A DNA stretch of 64,000 nucleotides, from positions 1 to 64,000 of the forward strand of contig JBKPGF010000062.1 of the NCBI GenBank assembly GCA_046729255.1, read 5' to 3'. The position numbers were made by a program, and so were the translations under genes. A model generated the notes under the pieces. That model was not told where the DNA came from. It worked only from the letters and a program-made list of their open reading frames with translations, and did no database searches. How positions within the stretch are numbered: the first letter of the stretch is position 1; the number at the start of each line of letters is the position of its first letter. Of the stretch, positions 18,231 through 26,032 are shown piece by piece. The stretch is from PALSA-612 sp046729255 (GTDB lineage: Bacteria > Actinomycetota > Thermoleophilia > Gaiellales > Gaiellaceae).

Positions 18231-18251
18231 GGGGGAAACATGGTTTCCCCC
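18231..18251. terminator. Perfect 9-bp hairpin after the lipid kinase
   Basis: GGGGGAAAC (18231-18239) and GTTTCCCCC (18243-18251) pair perfectly around ATG. It lies 21 bases after the lipid kinase stop in a convergent gap. No T run follows. A similar G-rich/AACC palindrome occurs at about 61691-61707. Confidence 0.4.
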
Positions 18252-18256
18252 GTCTT

Positions 18257-18325
18257 GAGCCCGGGACGACGCCGGTCAGCTTCGACGTCCTGCCGGGCGC
18301 GCTGCCGCTGCGAGTGCCGGGCTAG
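18257..18325 (+). pseudogene. Remnant of a second lipid kinase C-terminus
   Basis: This stretch reads EPGTTPVSFDVLPGALPLRV then PG and a stop. It aligns without gaps to the end of the intact lipid kinase just upstream, QPGTTPVRFEIEPRALRLRV then PA and a stop. Identical positions include PGTTPV, F, P, AL, L and RVP. Many of the nucleotide differences are silent, so this was once coding. No other part of a kinase gene is visible between the two ends. The stop overlaps the end of the convergent gene. Confidence 0.7.
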
Positions 18326-18642
18326 CCCTCCGCGGACGTCTTTTTCGCTGCTGCTTTCTTCGCCGCCGGCTTCTTGGCGGCCGGCTTGCGGCGAGGGGCG
18401 GGCTTCGACTTCTTCTCCAGCTCGGCGAGCCGCTCCTCGAGCGCCGTCACGCGCTTCTCGAGTGGATCGATGGCACGGATTCGCGTCCCGAGCTCGTCGA
18501 GCCTGTCACGCAGCTGCTGGGCCCCGTCGACGAGCGCCTTGCCCATCGGCAGGTCGGTTAGCTTCTGCATCGCCTCCCCACCGGCATCGGCCAGCCTCGA
18601 GGCGAAGTCTCGCTCCTTCGTCGTCTTCGTCGTCTCGGTCAT
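18322..18642 (-). CDS. Coiled-coil protein with lysine/alanine-rich tail
   Basis: The 106-residue protein starts at an ATG with GAGGAGG seven bases upstream. The first 45 residues are polar, a central amphipathic coiled coil follows (LRDRLDELGTRIRAIDPLEK, VTALEERLAELEKK), and the last 25 residues are a histone H1-like AAKK repeat tail. Such tails bind nucleic acid or polyanions. It resembles small phasin-like or nucleoid-associated proteins of actinobacteria; I do not recognise a specific family. Confidence 0.75.
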   Translation of the reverse strand: MTETTKTTKERDFASRLADAGGEAMQKLTDLPMGKALVDGAQQLRDRLDELGTRIRAIDPLEKRVTALEERLAELEKKSKPAPRRKPAAKKPAAKKAAAKKTSAEG

Positions 18643-18664
18643 GCTCGATCCTCCTCGTTCGCGT

Positions 18665-19588
18665 TCAGGCGTGGATGATGACAGGGCTTCCCGCATCGAC
18701 CGTGTTGAACACACGGCGCAGCACGCTGTTGTGTAGACGGATGCAGCCGTGCGACACCGCGTGGCCGATCGACGACGGGTCGTTCGTGCCGTGGATACCG
18801 ATCGGCCCGCCCTGCGACCACTCCTGGAGCACGTCGGAGAACGCCGAGATGCCGAGTGCTGCGGGCCCCCAGGGGCCGTACGGGTTGGAGGCGATGAGGC
18901 GCTGGTTCACGTAGTAGCGCCCCGTCGGAGTGGGAGTGGCCGGATTACCGACGGCCACAGACGCGGTGAGGATCGGCCTGTCGTCGCGGTAGACGGTGAG
19001 CTGGCGCTTCGATAGGTCGACGAAGATCCGCGTCCGCACCTTCACGATGCGGACGTCGCGAGCCATGATGAAGCCCGTGACACCGTTCGGCCGCGCCGGT
19101 AGAGCCGCGTAGTACCACGCCTGGCCGCAACCGTCGCGCGTCACCCCGCGCACCCGGAACACGGTCACGTGGCCGTTGGCGTTGTACGTGTCGAAGTACG
19201 TGACCGGGTCGCCGTTCGGCGAGCGGCGCGCCGTGATCGGTCGCCTTGCGATTGCCGCGAACGCGACAGCGTCATCCCCGACGGCATGCACCTTGCCCAG
19301 CGGGCACTCGGGTGCAGGCGGCGGGGGCGGCGGAGCAGGCGGCTCAGGCGGAGGCGGCGGCGGGTCGGGAGCGACCGGAGCAGGAGGCGGCGGGGGCGGA
19401 GGTTGCTCGTCCGTTGGCGGCGGAGGAGGAGGCTCGACCGGCTCGGGGTCATCGACGGCCGGGACCGCTTGCGAAGCCACAGGAGGAGCAGGCGTCTTCT
19501 GCTCGGGGGCTTTGGCCGTCTGCTCCTTCGTCCCACACGCGGTCGCGGCGAGCACGAGGACAGCCGAGATAACTGCGGCTCTCGTCAC
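18665..19588 (-). CDS. L,D-transpeptidase with proline-rich linker
   Basis: The 307-residue protein has a hydrophobic leader ending ATAC at Cys18, a probable lipoprotein site with a weak lipobox. A long proline-rich spacer (about residues 25-95) follows, then an SH3-like segment, then the YkuD domain with IHGTND and the catalytic SHGCIRLHN. It makes 3-3 peptidoglycan cross-links or attaches proteins to the wall. The spacer would let the catalytic domain reach into the wall. The opposite strand of the spacer is an artefactual glycine/arginine-rich reading frame. Confidence 0.93.
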   Translation of the reverse strand: MTRAAVISAVLVLAATACGTKEQTAKAPEQKTPAPPVASQAVPAVDDPEPVEPPPPPPTDEQPPPPPPPAPVAPDPPPPPPEPPAPPPPPPAPECPLGKVHAVGDDAVAFAAIARRPITARRSPNGDPVTYFDTYNANGHVTVFRVRGVTRDGCGQAWYYAALPARPNGVTGFIMARDVRIVKVRTRIFVDLSKRQLTVYRDDRPILTASVAVGNPATPTPTGRYYVNQRLIASNPYGPWGPAALGISAFSDVLQEWSQGGPIGIHGTNDPSSIGHAVSHGCIRLHNSVLRRVFNTVDAGSPVIIHA

Positions 19589-19592
19589 CCTC

Positions 19593-20330
19593 TCAGCCTA
19601 ATGGCTCTCTCAGAAGCCGCGCCACCGGAGCGAGGGTTTTGCCGGCTGGCGCATCGATCTTCAGCACCGCCTCTCCGTCGAGCGCCGTCGGGCCGCGGTT
19701 GACGACGGCGAACGAGCTAGCCTCGAGCGGCAGCCCCGCGACGGGCCAGACCTCGAGCGACGAGCCGACGACGAGCATGAGCGCTGCTCCTCTGGCGAGC
19801 TCAGTCGCGCGGTCGGTGGCCGCTCTCGGCAGCAGCTCGCCGAACATCACGACGTCCGGCTTGAGCACGCTTCCACATGTCGGACAGCCAGGCGCCGACG
19901 CATCGTCGAGCAACCGAACGACATCGGCCAGCGGCACTCTCGTGTAGCACTGGAGGCAGCTCGAGGTACGAATGGAGCCGTGCACTTCTACGACGACTCG
20001 CGAGCCGGCCCGCTCGTGGAGCATGTCGATGTTCTGGGTGACGATCGCGCTCACCCAGCCGTCGCGCTCGAGCGCCGCCAGCGCCTCGTGCGCCGCGTTG
20101 GGCTGCGCCTCGACCAGCGCGTCAAGCCGCCGCGCGTAGAAGTCCCACACCTTGACGGCATCGCGCCGGAACGCCTCGATGGATGCGTATTCCATGGGGT
20201 CATACCGCGCCCAGATGCCGGTGGGCGAGCGAAAGTCGGGGATGCCGCTCTCGGTGGACACGCCAGCCCCGGTGAGCACGACACACGGCTGGCGCTCGCG
20301 AATCAGCTCGGCCAGGCGCTCGACTGCCAC
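19593..20330 (-). CDS. cobB: NAD-dependent protein deacylase, sirtuin
   Basis: The 245-residue protein has the Sir2 core: GAGVSTESGIPDFRSPTGIW for NAD binding, TQNIDMLHERAGS, the catalytic His in EVHGS, and a zinc site with two CxxC pairs (SCLQCYTR and GCPTCG). PDVVMFGELLP and VVGSSLEVWPVAGLP complete the family. It removes acyl groups from lysines, for example on acetyl-CoA synthetase. Its stop lies close to the L,D-transpeptidase start. Confidence 0.95.
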   Translation of the reverse strand: MAVERLAELIRERQPCVVLTGAGVSTESGIPDFRSPTGIWARYDPMEYASIEAFRRDAVKVWDFYARRLDALVEAQPNAAHEALAALERDGWVSAIVTQNIDMLHERAGSRVVVEVHGSIRTSSCLQCYTRVPLADVVRLLDDASAPGCPTCGSVLKPDVVMFGELLPRAATDRATELARGAALMLVVGSSLEVWPVAGLPLEASSFAVVNRGPTALDGEAVLKIDAPAGKTLAPVARLLREPLG

Positions 20331-20350
20331 GGCCGCGATAGTACGCGGCG

Positions 20351-20767
20351 ATGGAAGGCTTCAACTTCCACACCGACGTCACAGTCCGCTTCGCGGAAAC
20401 CGACGCGCAGGGCGTCGCGCACAACGCCGCCTACCTCGTGTGGTTCGAGGTAGCCCGCATCGACTACCTCGCCCGTTATGCGGACGGGTACAGGCACATC
20501 CAGGAGCTGGGCTACGAGGCGCTGACGATCGAGTCGCACGTCCGCTACCTCAAGCCCGTTCACTTCGACGACACGCTCGTGATCCACGCGCGCTGCGGTG
20601 ACATTCGTGGAGCCCGCTTTCGCTACGAGTACGCGGTCACGAGAGACGGCGAGCTCGTGGCCGACGGCTGGACGCGACACGCGGTCGTCGACGCGAAGAC
20701 GCTCAGACCTGCCCGCTTCCCGGCCTGGCTCGCAGACGCCGTCGCCGAGGCCGAGCGCTCGTCCTAG
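20351..20767 (+). CDS. Acyl-CoA thioesterase, YbgC/4HBT type
   Basis: The 138-residue hotdog-fold protein reads VRFAETDAQGVAHNAAYLVW, with the catalytic Asp in the TDAQG-H-N-Y motif of the 4-hydroxybenzoyl-CoA thioesterase class, followed by ARIDYLARY and a central VRYLKPVHFDDTLVIHARC. It hydrolyses acyl- or aroyl-CoA in the cytoplasm. Chain-length specificity is not evident. It converges with the VanW gene (four-base overlap). Confidence 0.9.
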   Translation: MEGFNFHTDVTVRFAETDAQGVAHNAAYLVWFEVARIDYLARYADGYRHIQELGYEALTIESHVRYLKPVHFDDTLVIHARCGDIRGARFRYEYAVTRDGELVADGWTRHAVVDAKTLRPARFPAWLADAVAEAERSS

Positions 20768-22650
20768 GTACCGGGACCGGTGTCGCCCACCGGCGGTGGC
20801 GGCTCCTCCGCCGGCGGAGGCAGAGGCTCGTCTTCGGCCTTCGGCTTCGGCTCGGGCTTCGGCTCCGGCTTCGGCTTCGTCCCGACGAGAATGACCTTCT
20901 TCTCGCCCCGGTACGACGAGTACCACGTGTTGTCGTAGAGCAGGTTGCCCGTGGCTGAGTAGACACGCCGGCGGACGCTCGTCGCGAGAGCCGAGGAGCC
21001 AGATTCGGCGACGACGCGCTGGCCGCGGTAGATCGTCGGGTCCTTGCGCCAGGTCGTAGGCGGATTGCCGACGACGCGTAGGTCACCCACCTCGGACTCC
21101 ACGCGGCGGTGCTGCGGCGCGCCGTAGAGATTCACCGTCAGCGCCGACGAGCCGACGAACGTCCGCAGCAGCAGCCACTTCTTCGTGTCGTTGACGAACT
21201 TCAGGTCGGTGTCCGGGTAGTTGACCGTGGCGTCGCGGCCCTGCGGGTAGTGACTGATGTAGAGCGCGTGGTTCGTGCGCTCGGTGATGTCGAGACCGGC
21301 CTCGTACGCGGAGTTGAAGACCGTCGTCGAGACCTGGCAGACACCGCCGCCGAGGCCCGTCTGCAGCTCGCCGTTGATGATCACCGGCGCTTCGAGGAAG
21401 CCCTTGGCCTCGTTTCGCTCTCCGGTCGTCGCGTTGAACGAGAACGTCGTCCCCGGCGCGATGAGCGTTCGGTCGATGAGCTCGGCGACGAGCCGGACGT
21501 TGTGGACGCGGTTCGCGTCGCCCGTGTAGTACGTCGTATAGCCGCCGACGAGGCTGGTGATGCCCATCTGCTTGGCCTCCGAGGTCGTGCGTTCCGGCTG
21601 CTTCGTGCCGACGACCATCGGCGCCGTACGTTGCGCCGGCCGCAGCGCGGCCGCGAACAGTCGGTTGGCGGTGCGCGGCACGTCGAGGGCCCGCGCGCTT
21701 ACGGACGGCTTCACGAGGACGCGGTCCTCGGTCGCGACGATGAACTCTGCGTCCCGCGACTTCGTGTTGATCCGCTTGGCAAGCGTCGCGAAGTACGCGT
21801 CGGCGCGCGGGCCGCCGATCCTCAGCGTCTTCGTCCCGTTTGCCGGCAACTCGAGGAGCCGCGCCAGCTGGCGCTTGGAGACGCGGATGAAGCCCTCGCC
21901 CGACACGAGCCGCACCGGCTTGGAGACAATCGTGCGCACCCTCTCCACCACGGGCTCGAGCATCGCGGCCGTCACCTTCGGCTCTTCCGTCGTCGCCGAC
22001 AGCGTGACGGGAGTGCGATCGAGGCTCGCGAGCCTGCCGACGATCGCTGCCTGTGCCCGCTTGCGGTCGAGCGCGAGGCCGTCCTTCTCCGGCACGACGA
22101 CGGGACGCAGCCCGGCCATGCGGATCGACGCGTCGCGGTGCGCCACGTCGCCTCGGGTCATCGGCCGGAGAACGCGCTCGAGCGCCGCCGGCTTCACGGT
22201 CGCGTGCGGCGTGACATCCGCCCCGAACGCCCAGGCGGCGAGCCGCCGAAAGCCACGGATCGGTCTTACGCCGTCCGTCTTCGACTGTGCTTCGGCCACG
22301 GCCGCTCGCCAGTCGACGTCGAGTGCGAGATCAGACGGACGAACCCGGAACTCTTGGCCGTCGACGGTCACTGCGAGCGGCACCCGGCGGAGCGCCGCCT
22401 CGTGCCCCTCGAGGCGCCTGACGGCCGCTTCCGGTGAGAGGCCCTCGACGTCTATGCCCGCGATGTGGACTCCCGATGACAACGTGCTCGGAGATCCCGC
22501 GAAGACGAAGGCGACGGCGACCAGCAGGAGCGCGGCGAGACCCAGGGAGACAGCCGCAACACGCCGGACCATGCGCATTCGCGCCTGTCGCTTTCGGCGC
22601 ACGCGAAGTTGCGCGAGACGCGCGTCGGATGTCCAGGACTCCGCCTGCAC
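20764..22650 (-). CDS. VanW-family cell-surface protein with G5-like tail
   Basis: The 628-residue protein has one membrane segment (about residues 28-50), two putative peptidoglycan-binding domains (about 65-180 and 205-335, of the kind found with VanW), and a VanW domain around residues 380-510 (VHNVRLVAELIDRTLIAPGT, FSFNATTGERNEAKGF, GGGVCQVSTTVFNSAYEAGL). A G5-like beta domain and a proline/lysine/glutamate-rich tail end it. VanW proteins are linked to wall binding and vancomycin operons, but their activity is not established. It is probably anchored outside. Confidence 0.88.
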   Translation of the reverse strand: MQAESWTSDARLAQLRVRRKRQARMRMVRRVAAVSLGLAALLLVAVAFVFAGSPSTLSSGVHIAGIDVEGLSPEAAVRRLEGHEAALRRVPLAVTVDGQEFRVRPSDLALDVDWRAAVAEAQSKTDGVRPIRGFRRLAAWAFGADVTPHATVKPAALERVLRPMTRGDVAHRDASIRMAGLRPVVVPEKDGLALDRKRAQAAIVGRLASLDRTPVTLSATTEEPKVTAAMLEPVVERVRTIVSKPVRLVSGEGFIRVSKRQLARLLELPANGTKTLRIGGPRADAYFATLAKRINTKSRDAEFIVATEDRVLVKPSVSARALDVPRTANRLFAAALRPAQRTAPMVVGTKQPERTTSEAKQMGITSLVGGYTTYYTGDANRVHNVRLVAELIDRTLIAPGTTFSFNATTGERNEAKGFLEAPVIINGELQTGLGGGVCQVSTTVFNSAYEAGLDITERTNHALYISHYPQGRDATVNYPDTDLKFVNDTKKWLLLRTFVGSSALTVNLYGAPQHRRVESEVGDLRVVGNPPTTWRKDPTIYRGQRVVAESGSSALATSVRRRVYSATGNLLYDNTWYSSYRGEKKVILVGTKPKPEPKPEPKPKAEDEPLPPPAEEPPPPVGDTGPGT

Positions 22651-22662
22651 GAGCCCATGATG

Positions 22663-23811
22663 TTAGCGAGGGCGGCTGCGCCACTTGTCACGGAGATACG
22701 TGGCGATCACGAGTCGCTGGATCTCCGACGTGCCCTCGACGATCTGCATGACCTTCGCGTCGCGGAACCACTTTTCCACAGGGTGGTCGTCCATGATCCC
22801 GGCCCCGCCGAGGACCTGCACGGCCTCGGTCGTCGCGCGCATCGCCGCGTCCGCCGCGAATGCCTTCGCGTACGAGCCGAGTAGGCCGGCGTCCTCCCCC
22901 TCGTCAACCGCTGAGCACGCGCGCCAAACGAGCAGACGCGCCGCTTCGATCTCCATCGCCATGTCGGCGAGCTTGAACGACACGCCCTGCTTCTCGATCA
23001 GCGGCTTGCCGAAGGCGTGCCGCTCACGCGCGTACTCGGCCGCGTACTCGTAGGCGGCACGTGCGATGCCGACAGCGGACGCTGCGACCTGCGGCCGGGA
23101 CGCCTCGAAGAAGTCCATCGCGATGAGAAAGCCCTGGCCTTCTTCACCCAGCAGCCGGTCTGCTGGGACCTGCGCCCCGTCGAGGACGAGCGAGCCCGTG
23201 TACGAGGCCCGAAGGCCGAGCTTCGTCTCTTTGCGGCCCGCGGCTACACCGGGATCATCGCGCTCGACGAGAAGTGCGGTCACGGCGCCGTCGACCTTGG
23301 CGAAGACGATGGAGATCGCGGCGATGCCGCCGTTCGTGATGTAGCACTTCTCCCCGTAGAGAACGTAGGCATCGCCCTCACGCGTCGCCGTGGCGGTGAT
23401 CGCCTGGACGTCGGAGCCGGCCTGGGGCTCCGTAAAAGCGATGGCGGCGAGGCAGCCGTCCTCCGAGGCGAGACGCGGCAGATACCGGCGCTGCTGCTCC
23501 TCCGTCCCGTAGCGGAGCAGCGGACGCACGAGGAACATCGTGGCGCCGAGTGTCGCCGCGAGCCCCGCGCAGCCCCAGGAGAGCTCCTCGGCGATGATCG
23601 CGGCCGTCACGGCATCGACGCCGCCGCCGCCGAACTCCCGCGGGATGGCGTACGACGTCAGACCAAGCGCCGCAGCCTTCGGAAGGAGCTGGAGCGGGAA
23701 CGTGTCCGACCGGTCACAGTTGGCCGCGATCGGCCGCAGCTCGCGCTCCGCGAACTCGTGTGCGAGCGCCTGCAGCTCCCGCTGCTCGTCCGTCAGCGTA
23801 AACGCGATCAC
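22663..23811 (-). CDS. Acyl-CoA dehydrogenase
   Basis: The 382-residue flavoprotein has the ACAD layout: N-terminal helical domain (FTLTDEQRELQALAHEFAER), the FAD/substrate motif AIAFTEPQAGSDVQAI, CYITNGGIA, and C-terminal QVLGGAGIMDDHPVEKWFRD with the catalytic Glu in EGTSEIQRL. It oxidises an acyl-CoA to the enoyl-CoA and passes electrons to ETF. The GTG start at 23811 lies next to a short remnant ending at 23812. It belongs with the SDR and second ACAD upstream on the same strand. Confidence 0.93.
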   Translation of the reverse strand: MIAFTLTDEQRELQALAHEFAERELRPIAANCDRSDTFPLQLLPKAAALGLTSYAIPREFGGGGVDAVTAAIIAEELSWGCAGLAATLGATMFLVRPLLRYGTEEQQRRYLPRLASEDGCLAAIAFTEPQAGSDVQAITATATREGDAYVLYGEKCYITNGGIAAISIVFAKVDGAVTALLVERDDPGVAAGRKETKLGLRASYTGSLVLDGAQVPADRLLGEEGQGFLIAMDFFEASRPQVAASAVGIARAAYEYAAEYARERHAFGKPLIEKQGVSFKLADMAMEIEAARLLVWRACSAVDEGEDAGLLGSYAKAFAADAAMRATTEAVQVLGGAGIMDDHPVEKWFRDAKVMQIVEGTSEIQRLVIATYLRDKWRSRPR

Positions 23812-23925
23812 TCAGAACGTGAACAACTCGATGCCATCGCCCGGCCGGAGTGCAGCTCTCATAGCGAGCGTCCGACCCGGCCGGTCGATCTGGAGCACGG
23901 GTTCAGAGCCAACTGTCGCGAGACC
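23812..23925 (-). pseudogene. Possible remnant with a duplicated SDR C-terminus
   Basis: Read on the minus strand, the last codons before the ACAD start encode GIELFTF and a stop, exactly the end of the SDR gene that finishes at 23927. The three base differences within these seven codons are all silent. Upstream of them the frame reads VLQIDRPGRTLAMRAALRPG and does not match the SDR, so only the tail is shared. It looks like the 3' end of a lost paralogue or a duplicated gene end. Confidence 0.4.
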
Positions 23926-23926
23926 A

Positions 23927-24760
23927 TCAGAACGTGAACAGCTCAATCCCTCCTGAAATGTTCAACTCGACGCCCGTGATGTAGCCAGCCAGGTCGGAGC
24001 ACAGGAACGCGATGGCGTGCGCGATGTCGGAGGGCTCACCAGGCCGCCGCATCGCCGTGCGCTTGACCATCCGCTCGTTCATGGCGGGGTTGCCGAAGTT
24101 AAACGCCTCCGTGGCGATGATCCCCGGGACGATGGCGTTCGCCGTGATGCCGTGCCTCGCGCCTTCGAGCGCCAGCGTCTTCGTCAGGCCGATGAGCCCC
24201 GCCTTCGTCGTCGAGTAGCTCGCCTGCCCGAAGCCGCCGAGCGTGCCGGCCACCGACGCCATGTTCACGATCCGGCCCCACCTGCGCTCCACCATGTGCG
24301 GCCAGACCGCCTGCGAGCAGTTGAAGGCGCCGGTGAGGTTGACGCGGAGGTCGCGCTCCCAGAGCTCGGGGCTCTGGTAGCCGAGCTGGCCGACGTGGTC
24401 GAGCGTCGCGGCGTTGTTGACGAGGATGTCGACCGCCCCGAGCTCTTCGACGACCTGAGCGACCGTCGCGGCCACCTGCTCGCGGTCCGTGACGTCGCAC
24501 TTGATCGCCGCCGAGCGCCGCCCGAGCTCTTGGATCTCCTGCGCCGTCTGCTCCGAGTAGACGAGCCCCTGGGCCCGCGCGGCCTGCGCCAGCGGCCCGT
24601 ACGCTGCTGCGTGCTCGGACTCGTCGGACTCGATCTGGATGTCGGCGATGGCGACGTTGGCCCCTGCCCGCGCGAGCACGAGGGCGTCCTCCCGTCCCAG
24701 CCCACGAGAGCCGCCCGTGACGAGGGCGACTCGGCCCGAGAGGTCGATCTCGAGCGGCAC
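23927..24760 (-). CDS. Short-chain dehydrogenase/reductase
   Basis: The 277-residue protein has the SDR cofactor loop VTGGSRGLGREDALVLA, NNAATLDHVG, catalytic Ser in NMASVAGTLG and YxxxK in SYSTTKAGLIGL, with PGIIATEAF at the C-terminal side. A roughly 20-residue acidic insertion follows the second strand. It probably acts as a 3-hydroxyacyl-CoA dehydrogenase or related step in the acyl-CoA pathway between the two flanking ACADs; the substrate is not defined. Confidence 0.9.
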   Translation of the reverse strand: MPLEIDLSGRVALVTGGSRGLGREDALVLARAGANVAIADIQIESDESEHAAAYGPLAQAARAQGLVYSEQTAQEIQELGRRSAAIKCDVTDREQVAATVAQVVEELGAVDILVNNAATLDHVGQLGYQSPELWERDLRVNLTGAFNCSQAVWPHMVERRWGRIVNMASVAGTLGGFGQASYSTTKAGLIGLTKTLALEGARHGITANAIVPGIIATEAFNFGNPAMNERMVKRTAMRRPGEPSDIAHAIAFLCSDLAGYITGVELNISGGIELFTF

Positions 24761-24764
24761 GTCG

Positions 24765-25949
24765 CTACTGGCGGGGGAGCAGGACGTCCCTCGCGATCAC
24801 GAGGCGCTGGATCTGGGAGGTGCCTTCGTAGATCTGGTAGAGCTTCGCGTCGCGCATGAGCTTCTCGACCGGGTACTCCTTGATGTACCCGTAGCCGCCG
24901 AAGATCTGCACCGCGTCCGTCGTCACCTCCATGGCGATGTCGGCCGCGAACCGCTTGGCCATCGAGGAGTAGAGGGTCGCCTTGCGCCCGTAGCCGGAGT
25001 CGAGCATCCACGCCGCCTGCCAGCACAGGAGCCGTGCGGCCTCGATGTTCGTGGCCATGTCCGCGATGAGGAAGTTCACGCCCTGGTTCATCGCGATCGG
25101 CTGGCCGAACGTCACGCGCTCCTTCGAGTAGTCGCACGCGTGCTCGTACGCGGCCCGGGCGACGCCGACGGCGCCGATCGCCGTGGCCGGCCGCGTCGTG
25201 TCGAGCGTCTGCATCGCGATCTTGAACCCGTCGCCCTCCTCGCCGAGCCTGTTGGCGGCCGGCACGACGACATCGGTCATCGCGAAGGCGGACGTGTCCG
25301 TGGCGCGCTGCCCCATCTTGTCGAGGTGCTTCTCGATCGTCACGCCGGGCGTGTCCATCGGGACGACGAAGGCGGAGAGCCCGCGGTGGTCGCCGTCCGG
25401 GTCCGTCTTCGCGAAGACAACCGTCCAGGCCGCGTAGCCGGCGTTCGTGATGAACGTCTTCGAGCCGTTGAGGACGTACTCGTCGCCCTTGCGGACGGCG
25501 GTCGTCTTGATCCGCGCGACGTCGGAGCCGGCGTCGGGCTCGGAGAGGCCGAACGACGCGAGCAGCGGCTCGTCGATGAGTGGTCTGAGCCACGTCCGCT
25601 TCTGCTCGTCCGAGCCCGCGATGATCACCGGCCCAGCGCCGAGCCCGCTGCAGGTGATGGAGGTACCGATGCCTGAGCAACCCCAGCACAGCTCCTCCAT
25701 GATGAGGGCGCCGTCCACGAGGGACAGCTCCGGGCCGCCGTACTCGGCGGGAACGTGGGCGTTCATGAGACCGACCTCGTGCGCCTTGGCGACGATCTCG
25801 GCCGGGTGGGTCGCATGCTCGTCGTACTCGGCCGCCTTCGGCCGGATCTCCTTCTCGGCGAACTCGTGCGCAAGCTCGCGCAGGGCCTGCTGCTCGTCCG
25901 TGAGCGCGAACGACAGGCCCGCCGCAAGGGCGTGCTCGGCTACGGCCAT
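24765..25949 (-). CDS. Acyl-CoA dehydrogenase
   Basis: The 394-residue ACAD begins FALTDEQQALRELAHEFAEK and has FGLSEPDAGSDVARI, KTFITNAGYA, QIFGGYGYIKEYPVEKLMRD and the catalytic Glu in YEGTSQIQRL. It is of the medium/short-chain or 2-methyl type by pattern. It heads the minus-strand set ACAD-SDR-ACAD. A near-perfect copy of the TetR-gene operator lies 21 bases upstream of the start, so the set is probably controlled by the TetR protein encoded at 29664. Confidence 0.94.
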   Translation of the reverse strand: MAVAEHALAAGLSFALTDEQQALRELAHEFAEKEIRPKAAEYDEHATHPAEIVAKAHEVGLMNAHVPAEYGGPELSLVDGALIMEELCWGCSGIGTSITCSGLGAGPVIIAGSDEQKRTWLRPLIDEPLLASFGLSEPDAGSDVARIKTTAVRKGDEYVLNGSKTFITNAGYAAWTVVFAKTDPDGDHRGLSAFVVPMDTPGVTIEKHLDKMGQRATDTSAFAMTDVVVPAANRLGEEGDGFKIAMQTLDTTRPATAIGAVGVARAAYEHACDYSKERVTFGQPIAMNQGVNFLIADMATNIEAARLLCWQAAWMLDSGYGRKATLYSSMAKRFAADIAMEVTTDAVQIFGGYGYIKEYPVEKLMRDAKLYQIYEGTSQIQRLVIARDVLLPRQ

Positions 25950-25970
25950 CTGGGCTCCTTCGTCAAATCG

Positions 25971-25988
25971 ATTGACTAGTCAGTCAAT
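25971..25988. promoter_or_regulatory. Probable TetR-type operator upstream of the ACAD operon
   Basis: ATTGACTAGTCAGTCAAT contains TTGACT and AGTCAA arms separated by four bases. It matches 15 of 18 bases with the site at 30259-30276, which overlaps the start of a TetR-family gene. It lies between the divergent ACAD operon and the aminotransferase gene and could control both. Confidence 0.65.
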
Positions 25989-26032
25989 CTTACGGCGAGG
26001 GCGTCTGCCGCGTCAAGCGGTGATTTGATCTG

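Noticed and set aside
19176..19601. Glycine-rich plus-strand frame
   Set aside because: It is the complement of the proline-rich linker of the L,D-transpeptidase.
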